64,000 nt of DNA. It comes from Desulfosporosinus meridiei DSM 13257. GTDB lineage: Bacteria > Bacillota > Desulfitobacteriia > Desulfitobacteriales > Desulfitobacteriaceae. Below are positions 1-8,412 of the stretch, one piece after another; position 1 is the first letter of the stretch; every line of letters starts with the position of its first letter. The notes beneath the pieces were generated by a model. That model searched no databases, was not told where the DNA came from, and saw only the letters and a list, made by a program, of their open reading frames with translations. The position numbers and the translations under genes are program-made. Location: NCBI RefSeq assembly GCF_000231385.2, contig NC_018515.1:2004501-2068500 (forward strand). Reading direction: 5' to 3'.

Positions 1-2
1 GA

Positions 3-68
3 ACCGAAAAGCTTCTACACATAAAGATTTCTATTAAGCCAGGAGTTCTTAGACTTATTAAAACTTGA
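3..68 (+). other. Possible C-terminal tail of a gene entering from upstream
   Basis: One frame is open from the left edge of the window to a TGA at 66-68, giving about 21 residues that end in LRLIKT. It could be the tail of a gene that begins outside the window, but so short a stretch can be open by chance. No family can be recognised. Confidence 0.2.
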
Positions 69-243
69 AATACCTTGAGTATGAGGTTTTTAGAAGGAAC
101 AAGACCGTCTATTTGAATCGGATTTTGACAAGTTTATCAAGCAAACCCTGGGGCCTGACCCAGGGGACTCCGGTACATAAGATGTTCCATGGACCAAGAG
201 GATCAGACCTTCTCTGAGTTTGATAAGCAAAGGGGTGAAATCG
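69..243. other. Leader region upstream of the Wadjet operon
   Basis: No gene is visible. A perfect 7-bp stem with a 6-nt loop (CCCTGGG at 146-152, CCCAGGG at 159-165) is present without a T-tract, so it may be a weak terminator of an upstream gene or a leader structure. A TTGACA at 125-130 has no matching -10 box at normal spacing. AGGGG at 231-235 is the ribosome binding site that decides the jetD start. Confidence 0.4.
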
Positions 244-1317
244 GTGCAGATTTATCCAATACTATTAGGTTACGTGAAAAGCGAACAGCGCAGCGGAAAA
301 GCGGTAATGAAACTTGAAGATATGATCAGTTTCATTAAACAGAATCATCCGGAGTTTAAAATAAAAATAGATCAACCGGATGGGTACAGGGAATTGTATG
401 ATGCCATTAACCGGTTAATTAATGAAGATATCCTCAAAAAGATGAGCCCCCGTAAAACTACGGTCGAGCAGCCTCCTTTGGCACTGAAATACAGAATTTG
501 CAAAGAGGATGATGAAGATTCAACTGGGTTAAAAAAGGAAATTCTCAAGTTAAATCGTGCTTTCAGTTTAGAGTATTATCTCTCTAACCCCAAACAGTAT
601 CTTCAAGATAAACAGTATATTCAAATCCTTGGGGATTATCTTCATCAAGAAGAGAAACCTCTATTAAGCATTAATGAACTATCTTATCAGCTTTTTAATG
701 ACGAAAAGTTCTTTAAAGGAACAGATGAATCGCATGGGGAAGCAATATTAAGAAACTTAGGTCTTACTTACGCCGATTTGAATTGTTACTATGCCTATGA
801 GCCCTTTATTTATCATCTTTTTTCACAAACCAACCAGACAAGAAAAACCGGACTGATTATCGAAAATAAAGACACATACTGGTCATTCGTCCAGTTGTTG
901 TCTAACCACGCGGTATCCTTAGATATTGATTTTTTGATTTACGGTGAGGGTAAAAAAATTATCAGCAGCTTGCGCTATCTGGAATTTTTAAAGATTGATT
1001 TAGATTACCTTTGGTATTTTGGCGACATTGACCGAGAGGGGGTCCATATCTACTTTAATTTAAGGGAAGCTTATCCACGGCTTAATATCAAACCCTTTAT
1101 TTCAGGCTACGAGAAGCTGGTCAATCATACTTTTGATAGAATATTGAATAGGACGCCTAAAGCACAGGCTTACAGAAAAGAGGATGCCAAAGACTTTTGT
1201 GACCATTTTTCGTCTCTTTACAGGGACAGAATTCGGAATGTTTTGGATAAAGGTCTCTATATCCCCCAGGAAGGGTTATCTCTCGCCGGTTTGATTCAGG
1301 AGTATGCCTATGTTTGA
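244..1317 (+). CDS. jetD: Wadjet nuclease subunit JetD (DUF2220/Toprim-like)
   Basis: The product (357 aa) is the nuclease subunit of a Wadjet system, which cuts small circular DNA after the SMC motor of the complex has extruded it. The C-terminal half carries the Toprim-like signature: LIIENKDTYW supplies the acidic Glu, and WYFGDIDREG supplies the DxD-type metal site. The N-terminal part looks like a winged-helix arm. I chose GTG at 244 because AGGGG lies 8 nt upstream; the frame also stays open to TTG at 220. Its end overlaps the start of jetA, so the four genes form one operon. The D-A-B-C order and the partner proteins point to a type II-like Wadjet. The family call is solid; the subtype comes from memory of the family. 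Confidence 0.85.
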   Translation: MQIYPILLGYVKSEQRSGKAVMKLEDMISFIKQNHPEFKIKIDQPDGYRELYDAINRLINEDILKKMSPRKTTVEQPPLALKYRICKEDDEDSTGLKKEILKLNRAFSLEYYLSNPKQYLQDKQYIQILGDYLHQEEKPLLSINELSYQLFNDEKFFKGTDESHGEAILRNLGLTYADLNCYYAYEPFIYHLFSQTNQTRKTGLIIENKDTYWSFVQLLSNHAVSLDIDFLIYGEGKKIISSLRYLEFLKIDLDYLWYFGDIDREGVHIYFNLREAYPRLNIKPFISGYEKLVNHTFDRILNRTPKAQAYRKEDAKDFCDHFSSLYRDRIRNVLDKGLYIPQEGLSLAGLIQEYAYV

Positions 1318-2875
1318 TCTGATGGAGCATCTCAAAGATCTGGATACCCGAATCGATAATATTAAGAGCTATAACGCCTTTTTTGCAATTGCAAATTCGA
1401 TCAGCAAGGACAAATGTCCTTATGATCCTTATGTAATGGTTTTCGGGTTACTCACTTTTTTATTCTATGAAGGAAAACTGGCTCTGAAAAAAATTGATGT
1501 TAGCAGTATTATTGATTTTTACAGGAAACTTATCGCTGAAACCATGGATGCTGAGCTAAGCCTTGACGATGCCCGGGACTTGACCTATTACCTCTTAGAA
1601 AAAATGCAAAACAAAGGCTCGGGATTTGATCTGAAGTTTTATAGCCTTAAATATAAAAGTGAACGAGAAAAGAAAACTAAGTTAATCGATATGAAACTGG
1701 ATGAAAAAGCGGATAAAATTTATTACTATATCACCAATGAGGGATTAGATTTCTATTTAAAGACCAAAGAGTTTATTGATGAAAGCCAGGTAACCACCAG
1801 TCTATTGATCTTCCGAGCGCAAATCAGAAGCGGCTCGTTCGGTAATGCGCTTGAGACGGTCAGAGAACTTAAAATCCGCGTCCATCGCCGCCTTGACCAA
1901 AAGAATGAACTGTTGGATCTGCTTTTATATGGCCAAGGGGAAGAGAGCGAGAAGTACAGGAAGTATCATAACGAAGTCAGTCTTTTGTTTGATGAGGAAG
2001 CGGCGCTTTTTAATGATGTCAGTGAGCTGTTAACGAAAGTTCGGGAAGAGTATCTGGATAAAATAAACAAAAAAATGCTGACCAGAAAAGATGAGGATTC
2101 CCTGACAACACTGACGAAAATTGACCAGGAAATGAAAGAAACCGTATTTCTTCATAAAACATTGCTTAACGAAGCTGCAAGCCTTCCACGCGAAAAGGAA
2201 AGAATCCGTTTAATGCGTCTGAACTCCGCCTTTTCAGTCCGCTTTGGCTTTGAGCAAGAACTGGAAAAGCTGATCTCCCAAAACACTAATCCTGAAGGGC
2301 TGAAGTTCTTTTTTGAACCGCTGCTTATGCCCAATGTAAAAAAAACATTTAATATCCTCAAAGTTTTTGCCTCTCAGAAAGTTACAGCCGCCACAGAGGA
2401 CGCTGATGATGAAATCGAAGACCTTGAAGAAAAACCCTATACAGAAAAATTTGATGATGTGGTCAATGCGAGAGTAGGAAGCAACTTTACGTTCTATGTG
2501 ATGTCGCTTCTGAACCTTCTTGCAGAAACCTCTCACTTCGATTTAAACGACTGGGCGTTAAACCTGCATGAAATTCAGGGACCGGAAGCTGTGAAAAACG
2601 CGGACTTTATATCTTTTATCATTCAGCTTAACCAGTTCGAAAAACAAGGAAAAGAACGCGTCATTAATTTAAATGCTGTCAGGCTTAAGTCTAAAAGCGA
2701 AACCATTGAGGAGAAGTTTGACAACGCTTACCTAGAATCCCTGCTGAGTCAACTTGCCCCCCGAAGCTTGGCAGAGATCCGGATCCTGCCCGAGCCTGAG
2801 AATGATATTGAGTTGGGATATGGCATCAAGGTCACGAATCTGCTGTTTAGAGGTGTAAGCAATGATTACGAATAA
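1310..2875 (+). CDS. jetA: Wadjet subunit JetA (kleisin-like, DUF5716 type)
   Basis: This 521-residue protein occupies the position of JetA, the kleisin-like subunit that bridges the SMC heads in Wadjet complexes. It begins MFDLMEHLKDLDTR, has helical, charged central segments (about residues 120-330) and an acidic linker near residue 365. ATG 1310 is preferred over ATG 1304 because AGGAG sits 7 nt upstream of it. It overlaps jetD by 8 nt and jetB by 14 nt, which implies translational coupling and fixed stoichiometry. There is no catalytic motif, as expected for a structural subunit. Assignment rests on operon position and resemblance to the DUF5716 type of JetA. Confidence 0.78.
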   Translation: MFDLMEHLKDLDTRIDNIKSYNAFFAIANSISKDKCPYDPYVMVFGLLTFLFYEGKLALKKIDVSSIIDFYRKLIAETMDAELSLDDARDLTYYLLEKMQNKGSGFDLKFYSLKYKSEREKKTKLIDMKLDEKADKIYYYITNEGLDFYLKTKEFIDESQVTTSLLIFRAQIRSGSFGNALETVRELKIRVHRRLDQKNELLDLLLYGQGEESEKYRKYHNEVSLLFDEEAALFNDVSELLTKVREEYLDKINKKMLTRKDEDSLTTLTKIDQEMKETVFLHKTLLNEAASLPREKERIRLMRLNSAFSVRFGFEQELEKLISQNTNPEGLKFFFEPLLMPNVKKTFNILKVFASQKVTAATEDADDEIEDLEEKPYTEKFDDVVNARVGSNFTFYVMSLLNLLAETSHFDLNDWALNLHEIQGPEAVKNADFISFIIQLNQFEKQGKERVINLNAVRLKSKSETIEEKFDNAYLESLLSQLAPRSLAEIRILPEPENDIELGYGIKVTNLLFRGVSNDYE

Positions 2876-3608
2876 AGCGACGCTCGAAAAGGCCCTGGAA
2901 CTGCTCAAAACCTTGCTGACCAAGCAGGAAATCAGCAGGGAAGACGACAGGGATTTGTATGAGGATTATCTTTATAACAGCGAAGTTGAAGAAATTCTGA
3001 ATTTAGTGGCCGAAAAACTGGAGCTAGATATCTATAGCTACAACGAAAAAATATTCCTGACACCCGGGATAAACAATAAATTATTTGGCTATACCCATGA
3101 AGACTTAAGAAAAGCGCTTCCTTATGTGACGCGGAATTCGGAACTTTTTATGGCCTATTTCATTATTCTGGTCGTCATTACCTTATTTTACAAACAATCC
3201 GGCGCGGACACCAACAGAGGATACGTCAATATGACCGAAATTGTGGAATCCACAACCCAAAAATTAGACGCCCTGGTTGAAGTGGAAAATTTAGAGGCTG
3301 TCAGCTCGGAGTATTCTTTTAACTTTGCCGATATTGCCAAACTTTGGGAGAACAAGTCTTTTGCCAAACAGACCAGGTTCGGGGAAATCAGCAATCTCGC
3401 TTCCACCACTAAAATGGGATTTGTCCATGGAGTCTGTAATTTTCTCCAGGGTCATAAGCTCATCAAAGTAGTTGATGAGCAGGGCCTGATCGTGCCAACC
3501 AACCGCTTTAAGGGGATCATCTATAACTTCTTTGAAGATAAAGAGAACAAATCCAAATTATTAACCTTCGTTGAAAACCTGGGACTGGTCAATAGGGAAG
3601 GGGAATAA
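2862..3608 (+). CDS. jetB: Wadjet subunit JetB (KITE-like, DUF6063 type)
   Basis: A 248-residue soluble protein placed between JetA and the SMC-like JetC, where Wadjet operons encode the KITE (tandem winged-helix) subunit that binds the kleisin. The reading frame starts at ATG 2862 inside the end of jetA and stops one base before the jetC ATG, so translation is coupled on both sides. The C-terminal half (about residues 180-248, from RFGEISNLASTTKMGFVHGV) reads like a winged-helix domain. No enzymatic motif is visible. The identification depends mainly on operon context. Confidence 0.75.
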   Translation: MITNKATLEKALELLKTLLTKQEISREDDRDLYEDYLYNSEVEEILNLVAEKLELDIYSYNEKIFLTPGINNKLFGYTHEDLRKALPYVTRNSELFMAYFIILVVITLFYKQSGADTNRGYVNMTEIVESTTQKLDALVEVENLEAVSSEYSFNFADIAKLWENKSFAKQTRFGEISNLASTTKMGFVHGVCNFLQGHKLIKVVDEQGLIVPTNRFKGIIYNFFEDKENKSKLLTFVENLGLVNREGE

Positions 3609-3609
3609 G

Positions 3610-6600
3610 ATGACACAGATTAACAGAATGAGGGTCGTCAATGTTGCGTTCAACGGGAACAGGTCTCATTTTAAAGACTTCAGGTTAAGTTATTTCGGAA
3701 AGTCAGGGACCTATGATTTATATAACGGCGGCGGAAAATCGGTATTGCTGCTGATGCTTCTGCAACCGACCCGCCCAGGCTCAACCCTCGACAAAGAACA
3801 GCCCTTGCGCAATATATTTATCAATACCGGTTCCAACCACACTTCTCACTCCCTGATTGAATGGGTCCTTGATGAAGGAAGCGCTTATAAATATCTTCTG
3901 ACCGGTTTTTGCATCCGGGCGACCAAAGACACTAGCGGTAATTCTGCAGATCATGAAGATCCCAGCAGTGATATCGTTGGTGTGGATTATTTTAATTACT
4001 ATCACCTTTACAATAATCCGAATGAATTTGATATTAATAACATTGAACTTGTCAGGGAAGCAGAGAATAAAACCACCTATATCGGCTTTGATTCTCTCAG
4101 AGATCTACTGGAAGAAAAACAGAAAACCAAAAACATCGACATTTACCCCATGAGAAAAACAAAGGACTACAAAAGATTCCTGCGCCACTATGGCATTTAT
4201 GAAGCCGAGTGGAAAATGATCATGGACCTGAATCAGGATGAAAATTTTGTAGCCCGATATTTCCGTTCCAACAATACCTCGAGAAAACTGATCGAAAACC
4301 TGCTCATTATGTTTATCGAAAATATGGAACACAATACCCTTCAAAATGTTAGGGATTCTCAAACCTCCGGCATGCTGCTGGCCAAAGGGCTGATAGAAAT
4401 CCGGGAAAATTTAGAACGACTGCATAAAGACAAACTGCAAATCAACGACTTTAAAAAGATTCGGGGTTATTATGAACAAGTAAAAGATCTGACTAAGACC
4501 TTAAGCCAGGACTTTGCGGATTATGAAGCGCTGCAAAAACAGTTTGTGATGGTAGCCAATAAGATCAACAGTGTTATTGATGAACTGGAATTGGAGGCCT
4601 CCCTTATTGGCCTGGATATTTCCGAAACTGACCAAAAACTACAAGCGCTTTATTATAAAAAAGACTGCTTGGAAGTGCAGGCCAAAGGATTGGCAAAAGA
4701 AAAGGTGGATTTTGAGATCAGTTTGCTTCTTGACGTTATAGAAGATTTCAAGAGAAAGATCGAAGATGCGGAACAGAAAATAAACGAGTCAATGGCTCAG
4801 AATAGTTATTGTGATTACAAAGATGTGGAAAGTGACATTGCAGTCGCGGAAACTGATCTGGAAAACTTAACGAAATCTGGGGAGGAAATCGATCAGGAGT
4901 GGAATAGTGCCGGCTATAACTATAAAAGAGAAGTTGAAAAACAAATCCAGGCCTTTAGCCTGAACCTAGAGGACGAAAACCATCAATTGAGTTCTCTGCT
5001 AAAAAAAGAAAAGGGCTTACGGGATGAGAAAGGGGGTCTTGCAGAATCACGAGCCAAAATAAGCAGTGATATCGAGAATAAGGAGTCGCAGTTGGAAGAC
5101 ATAAATAAAGAGCTGGCCAAAATAACGGCCTTTCTTAACGAAAGCGGCCGGATAAGTCAATTATTGCAGCCTTCGGAAGGAATCCGCAAACTATCTGGGG
5201 AAATCACGGACTGCCAGTTTGCACTAACAACAGCTGCGGACAATATCAGTGATTTTAACCTGGAGCTGGAAAAAATCAAAGACCTTTTGACAGAATCAAA
5301 GCACCAAGTCGCAATGATTGATCTTGAAATAGTCCCTTTTCAGAAGAAATTTGACGAGATTATCCAAAAAACCTCAGCGTATCAAGGAATAGCGCTGACG
5401 CATAGTTTTAAAGGAGAGCCTCCGGATCTTCAGCCTCTTCTTGAAAGAAACAAGGCAGAATTGGAAAGTCGAAAATATGATTTGAAAGCGCAAATAGAAA
5501 TAACGGCTCAAAAACAGCACTTGTTAGCGGAGAAAGGTTACTATGTTCCCAACCAGGAAGTGATTCGTTTACAGGAGTATGTAAAGGCTAAATTGGGAGA
5601 TGCCTTTCTGGGAGCCGAATGGCTGAGTGATGTGGAAGATAAAGAAGAACTTTTGCAGCAAAATCCGCTGCTTCCTTATTCGGTATTAGTCACGAATAAG
5701 GTATTTGAAAAGCTTAAGACAAACCTCGCAACCTATGGTGAGAGATTCGGAGATTATGCTATCCCTATCCAAAACCTTGATGCTGTAAGAAAAGGACAGG
5801 TCTCACCAAATGGAAACATGATTTTTAGTTCCGGGCGGACCGAACTCTACACGGATAAAAGCAAATTTACAGCTTATACCCATTCTTTAGCCCAGGAACA
5901 GGCTAAATTGGAACAAGAATTAAAAACAATCGTCGGTGATATTTCCATTCTTAAGGCTAGCCTGAAGTTTTTAGAAACCTATATTCCTCTGTTGAATCAA
6001 AAAGAGGAACTTGAAACTATATTAACAGCAAAAGAAGAGGAAAAGGAGCGGGTTGAGGCTTCGATCAAAGAGAACTCATGGCGGATGAAAGACCAAGAAA
6101 GGCTGCTTGGAAGAGAACAGAGAACCGAAAAGAAGTTGGAAGCCGATCTGGACCATCTTTTGAAAGTGATCCGGCGATTGGAAACTTATCAAGAAAAAGA
6201 TGAACAGGCTTCCTTACTCCAGAAGGATATTAAATCTTTACGAGACCGGTTGTCAGACATTAATCAGGATATAGAATGGAAAGATCATGAGATAAATGAA
6301 ATTGCCGCCAAAATAGAAACGAGCAGGCAGGCACTGCAGGATATACATCTTCAGTGGACTTTGTCGAGTTTGGAGCAGAAATCTTTGGCGCATTTTGAGT
6401 CTGGAATTTTCCTGGATTACGGATATGAGCAGGCCAAAAGCAGATTTGAAAGCCTAAATGCCAGAAAAAGCGGAATGGTTCAGCAGAGGGAAACTATCGA
6501 AAAAAAATTAAAGATTTGCCGGGGCAGAAAAGAAAACTTTGAAGATACGCTTCGAAATTTTGGCTTTGAAGCCGGCTATTTTCGTGGGCTTGAAGATGCC

Positions 6601-7986
6601 GGCCATCCTGTTAAGCGGATCAGTAACGAATCTATGGCTTTGCTCAAAAAACAAAAAGATGATCTTAACAGGGAGTTAAAGAAACAGGATAAATCTCAAA
6701 AGGAACTGGAAAAGAAAAGCATTGCGCTTGAGACCTCAATCAATGAAAAAATGGAGAGAATTTATGCATCCTACCGCCGAGCGTTTGAACCGGATGAGTC
6801 TCTGGGCCTAGAAGAAGAGATTGATCTAAAAATCAAAGAAACTCAAAATGCCATTGATGGGAATGAAATTCGAAAAAAAGAGTGTGTAACAAAGCAAAAC
6901 TTGGCTATAGAAAAAAAGAATCGCCATCAGCAAGAATTCTTCAAATTCTCTGTACCAATTAGGGAATTTGGAATCGTAACCGATGAAATAGCCTCTGAGA
7001 TTTTGGATTTTGAAGAACTGAACGGTCAGTATATTGGCAATAAAGATCGCATTAAACGCCATGGCGATCTGCTCATTACCAAGATTAAGATATTTATTGA
7101 AGATGCCAAAAATATGTCAGTCCAATATGCCGAGCCCCTCCAAAAGTTCAGGTTTCCCGGAAAACTGTCGGAGTCAGAGAAACAACTTGAGGAAATCGAT
7201 TATTGTGTTGGGATTATCAGTGATAAAATCAGCGAAATTGATGAAGAGATAAGCACCTTGAAGGGGTATAAGGAAAACCATGTTAATCTGTGTTTGCAAA
7301 GAGCAGAGGAAATTATCCTTGAGTTAAAGAAAATCAATACCCTGCCCGCTATTCAAATCAATGGCCAGCTTGAGAACATGGTGAAAATTGAGTTTAAAGA
7401 TTTTTCCGAAGAGGACAAGCGGGGGAGAATGGGTGAATATATCACAACCCTTGCGCAGCAGGAGTTTGAGATCAAAGCTTTAAGCCAGAAATTAGCGGCT
7501 AAATATCTTGTCGATCGGATTACGGATCTGGACCGGGCGAAGGTTAAACTTTTTAAAGTGGAAGCGGACTCAGAAGAATCCCGGTATCTCGAGTGGAAGA
7601 ATGCCGTAGGTTCAACCGGTCAAAAATCCTCCTTATATATTGTCTTTTTGATTTCTTTGATTTCATTTATCCGGCTTATTGGAAACCAGGCCGATTTTGG
7701 GAAATCGAGCAAAGTTCTCTTTCTGGATAATCCTTTTGCAACGTTTGCCTCACCTTATCTTTGGGATCCCATCTTTAAAATACTTAAAGAAAACAATGTT
7801 CAGTTAATTGCTTTCGCGCATCAGATCAACAGCCGAATTGTCTCCGGTTTTGACATTAACTATATCCTGGGAGAAGAAATAGCGGCCAACAGGAAGAAAA
7901 TAATCGTTAAAGAAGTTAAAACCGAGGTTGACATGCAACAAATGGACTTTGAAAGACTAAACTATGTACAAGAAACCTTTTATTAA
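3610..7986 (+). CDS. jetC: Wadjet SMC-like ATPase JetC
   Basis: The 1458-residue JetC is the SMC/MukB-like motor of Wadjet. The N-terminal head carries a Walker A motif LYNGGGKSVLL near residue 40. A very long charged, heptad-rich region (roughly residues 290-1250) forms the coiled coil and hinge. The C-terminal head has the signature GSTGQKSSLY and the Walker B strand VLFLDNPFA, followed by the Q-loop/H-loop-like QLIAFAH. The residue after the Walker B Asp is Asn, not the usual Glu; I recall DNPF as common in this JetC branch. The ATG at 3610 follows GGAAGGGGAATAAG, directly after the jetB stop. The operon is intact with no frameshift, so the system could be functional. Confidence 0.88.
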   Translation: MTQINRMRVVNVAFNGNRSHFKDFRLSYFGKSGTYDLYNGGGKSVLLLMLLQPTRPGSTLDKEQPLRNIFINTGSNHTSHSLIEWVLDEGSAYKYLLTGFCIRATKDTSGNSADHEDPSSDIVGVDYFNYYHLYNNPNEFDINNIELVREAENKTTYIGFDSLRDLLEEKQKTKNIDIYPMRKTKDYKRFLRHYGIYEAEWKMIMDLNQDENFVARYFRSNNTSRKLIENLLIMFIENMEHNTLQNVRDSQTSGMLLAKGLIEIRENLERLHKDKLQINDFKKIRGYYEQVKDLTKTLSQDFADYEALQKQFVMVANKINSVIDELELEASLIGLDISETDQKLQALYYKKDCLEVQAKGLAKEKVDFEISLLLDVIEDFKRKIEDAEQKINESMAQNSYCDYKDVESDIAVAETDLENLTKSGEEIDQEWNSAGYNYKREVEKQIQAFSLNLEDENHQLSSLLKKEKGLRDEKGGLAESRAKISSDIENKESQLEDINKELAKITAFLNESGRISQLLQPSEGIRKLSGEITDCQFALTTAADNISDFNLELEKIKDLLTESKHQVAMIDLEIVPFQKKFDEIIQKTSAYQGIALTHSFKGEPPDLQPLLERNKAELESRKYDLKAQIEITAQKQHLLAEKGYYVPNQEVIRLQEYVKAKLGDAFLGAEWLSDVEDKEELLQQNPLLPYSVLVTNKVFEKLKTNLATYGERFGDYAIPIQNLDAVRKGQVSPNGNMIFSSGRTELYTDKSKFTAYTHSLAQEQAKLEQELKTIVGDISILKASLKFLETYIPLLNQKEELETILTAKEEEKERVEASIKENSWRMKDQERLLGREQRTEKKLEADLDHLLKVIRRLETYQEKDEQASLLQKDIKSLRDRLSDINQDIEWKDHEINEIAAKIETSRQALQDIHLQWTLSSLEQKSLAHFESGIFLDYGYEQAKSRFESLNARKSGMVQQRETIEKKLKICRGRKENFEDTLRNFGFEAGYFRGLEDAGHPVKRISNESMALLKKQKDDLNRELKKQDKSQKELEKKSIALETSINEKMERIYASYRRAFEPDESLGLEEEIDLKIKETQNAIDGNEIRKKECVTKQNLAIEKKNRHQQEFFKFSVPIREFGIVTDEIASEILDFEELNGQYIGNKDRIKRHGDLLITKIKIFIEDAKNMSVQYAEPLQKFRFPGKLSESEKQLEEIDYCVGIISDKISEIDEEISTLKGYKENHVNLCLQRAEEIILELKKINTLPAIQINGQLENMVKIEFKDFSEEDKRGRMGEYITTLAQQEFEIKALSQKLAAKYLVDRITDLDRAKVKLFKVEADSEESRYLEWKNAVGSTGQKSSLYIVFLISLISFIRLIGNQADFGKSSKVLFLDNPFATFASPYLWDPIFKILKENNVQLIAFAHQINSRIVSGFDINYILGEEIAANRKKIIVKEVKTEVDMQQMDFERLNYVQETFY

Positions 7987-8060
7987 AGAGATTGGTCAAT
8001 AGAGCTCGGCTTGGTCTGAGGTCAATCATGTTTCGTAGTTTGCCAAACATTCAAATATGC

Positions 8061-8109
8061 AGAAGGAGACTGCCGTCAGCTGGGATGCCGCCGGAAGTCT
8101 CTTCTTTTA
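8061..8109 (+). terminator. Probable terminator of the Wadjet operon
   Basis: AGAAGGAGACT (8061-8071) can pair, with one bulge, with AGTCTCTTCT (8096-8105), followed by TTTT. It lies about 75 nt after the jetC stop. Confidence 0.6.
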
Positions 8110-8148
8110 GTTGAGCACTTAGCCTTGGAGAGAGGCCCAAAGCTCATT

Positions 8149-8192
8149 GCTTGTACCAAGAATCTTACGCGCGTAAGATTCTTGGTACAAGC
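8149..8192. repeat. 44-bp perfect palindrome, copy 1
   Basis: The sequence is self-complementary without any loop, centred at 8170.5 on CGCG. Its half-site runs from GCTTGTACCAAG to the centre. The same 42-bp core recurs at 32762-32809. It lies in the gap between jetC and the sulfotransferase gene. Confidence 0.9.
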
Positions 8193-8238
8193 CCGGGAGC
8201 TGGCTCCCAACCATCCGACACCCGCTATCAAGAAGTAA

Positions 8239-8280
8239 AATAGTATTTTTCGCATATCAGCTATTACAAAACCTATATTA
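8239..8280 (+). promoter_or_regulatory. Shared regulatory/promoter motif, copy 1 (sulfotransferase 1)
   Basis: The 42-bp block beginning AATAGTATTTTTC and ending AACCTATATTA matches the block at 18458-18499 with only three differences, and a third diverged copy lies at 15074-15116. It contains ATAG and CTAT half-sites that form a dyad typical of LysR-type operators, and a TATATT that could be a -10 box. There is no good -35 box, consistent with an activator-dependent promoter. It is 133 nt upstream of the sulfotransferase ATG. Confidence 0.65.
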
Positions 8281-8412
8281 CATCTTGTGAGTAGTTTTAG
8301 GCTACTATTGTAATAGCAGATAAAATGCACAGTTGTGATCCAATTGTAGGTCTTCCGCTCATCAAGGGGAAGTGGAACCGCGTATTAGCTTAAGTTTGAA
8401 AGGAGTTAAAAC

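Noticed and set aside
8149-8192. Palindrome read as a simple rho-independent terminator
   Set aside because: It has no loop and no T-tract, and an identical core recurs elsewhere between divergent genes; a normal terminator for jetC already exists at 8061.
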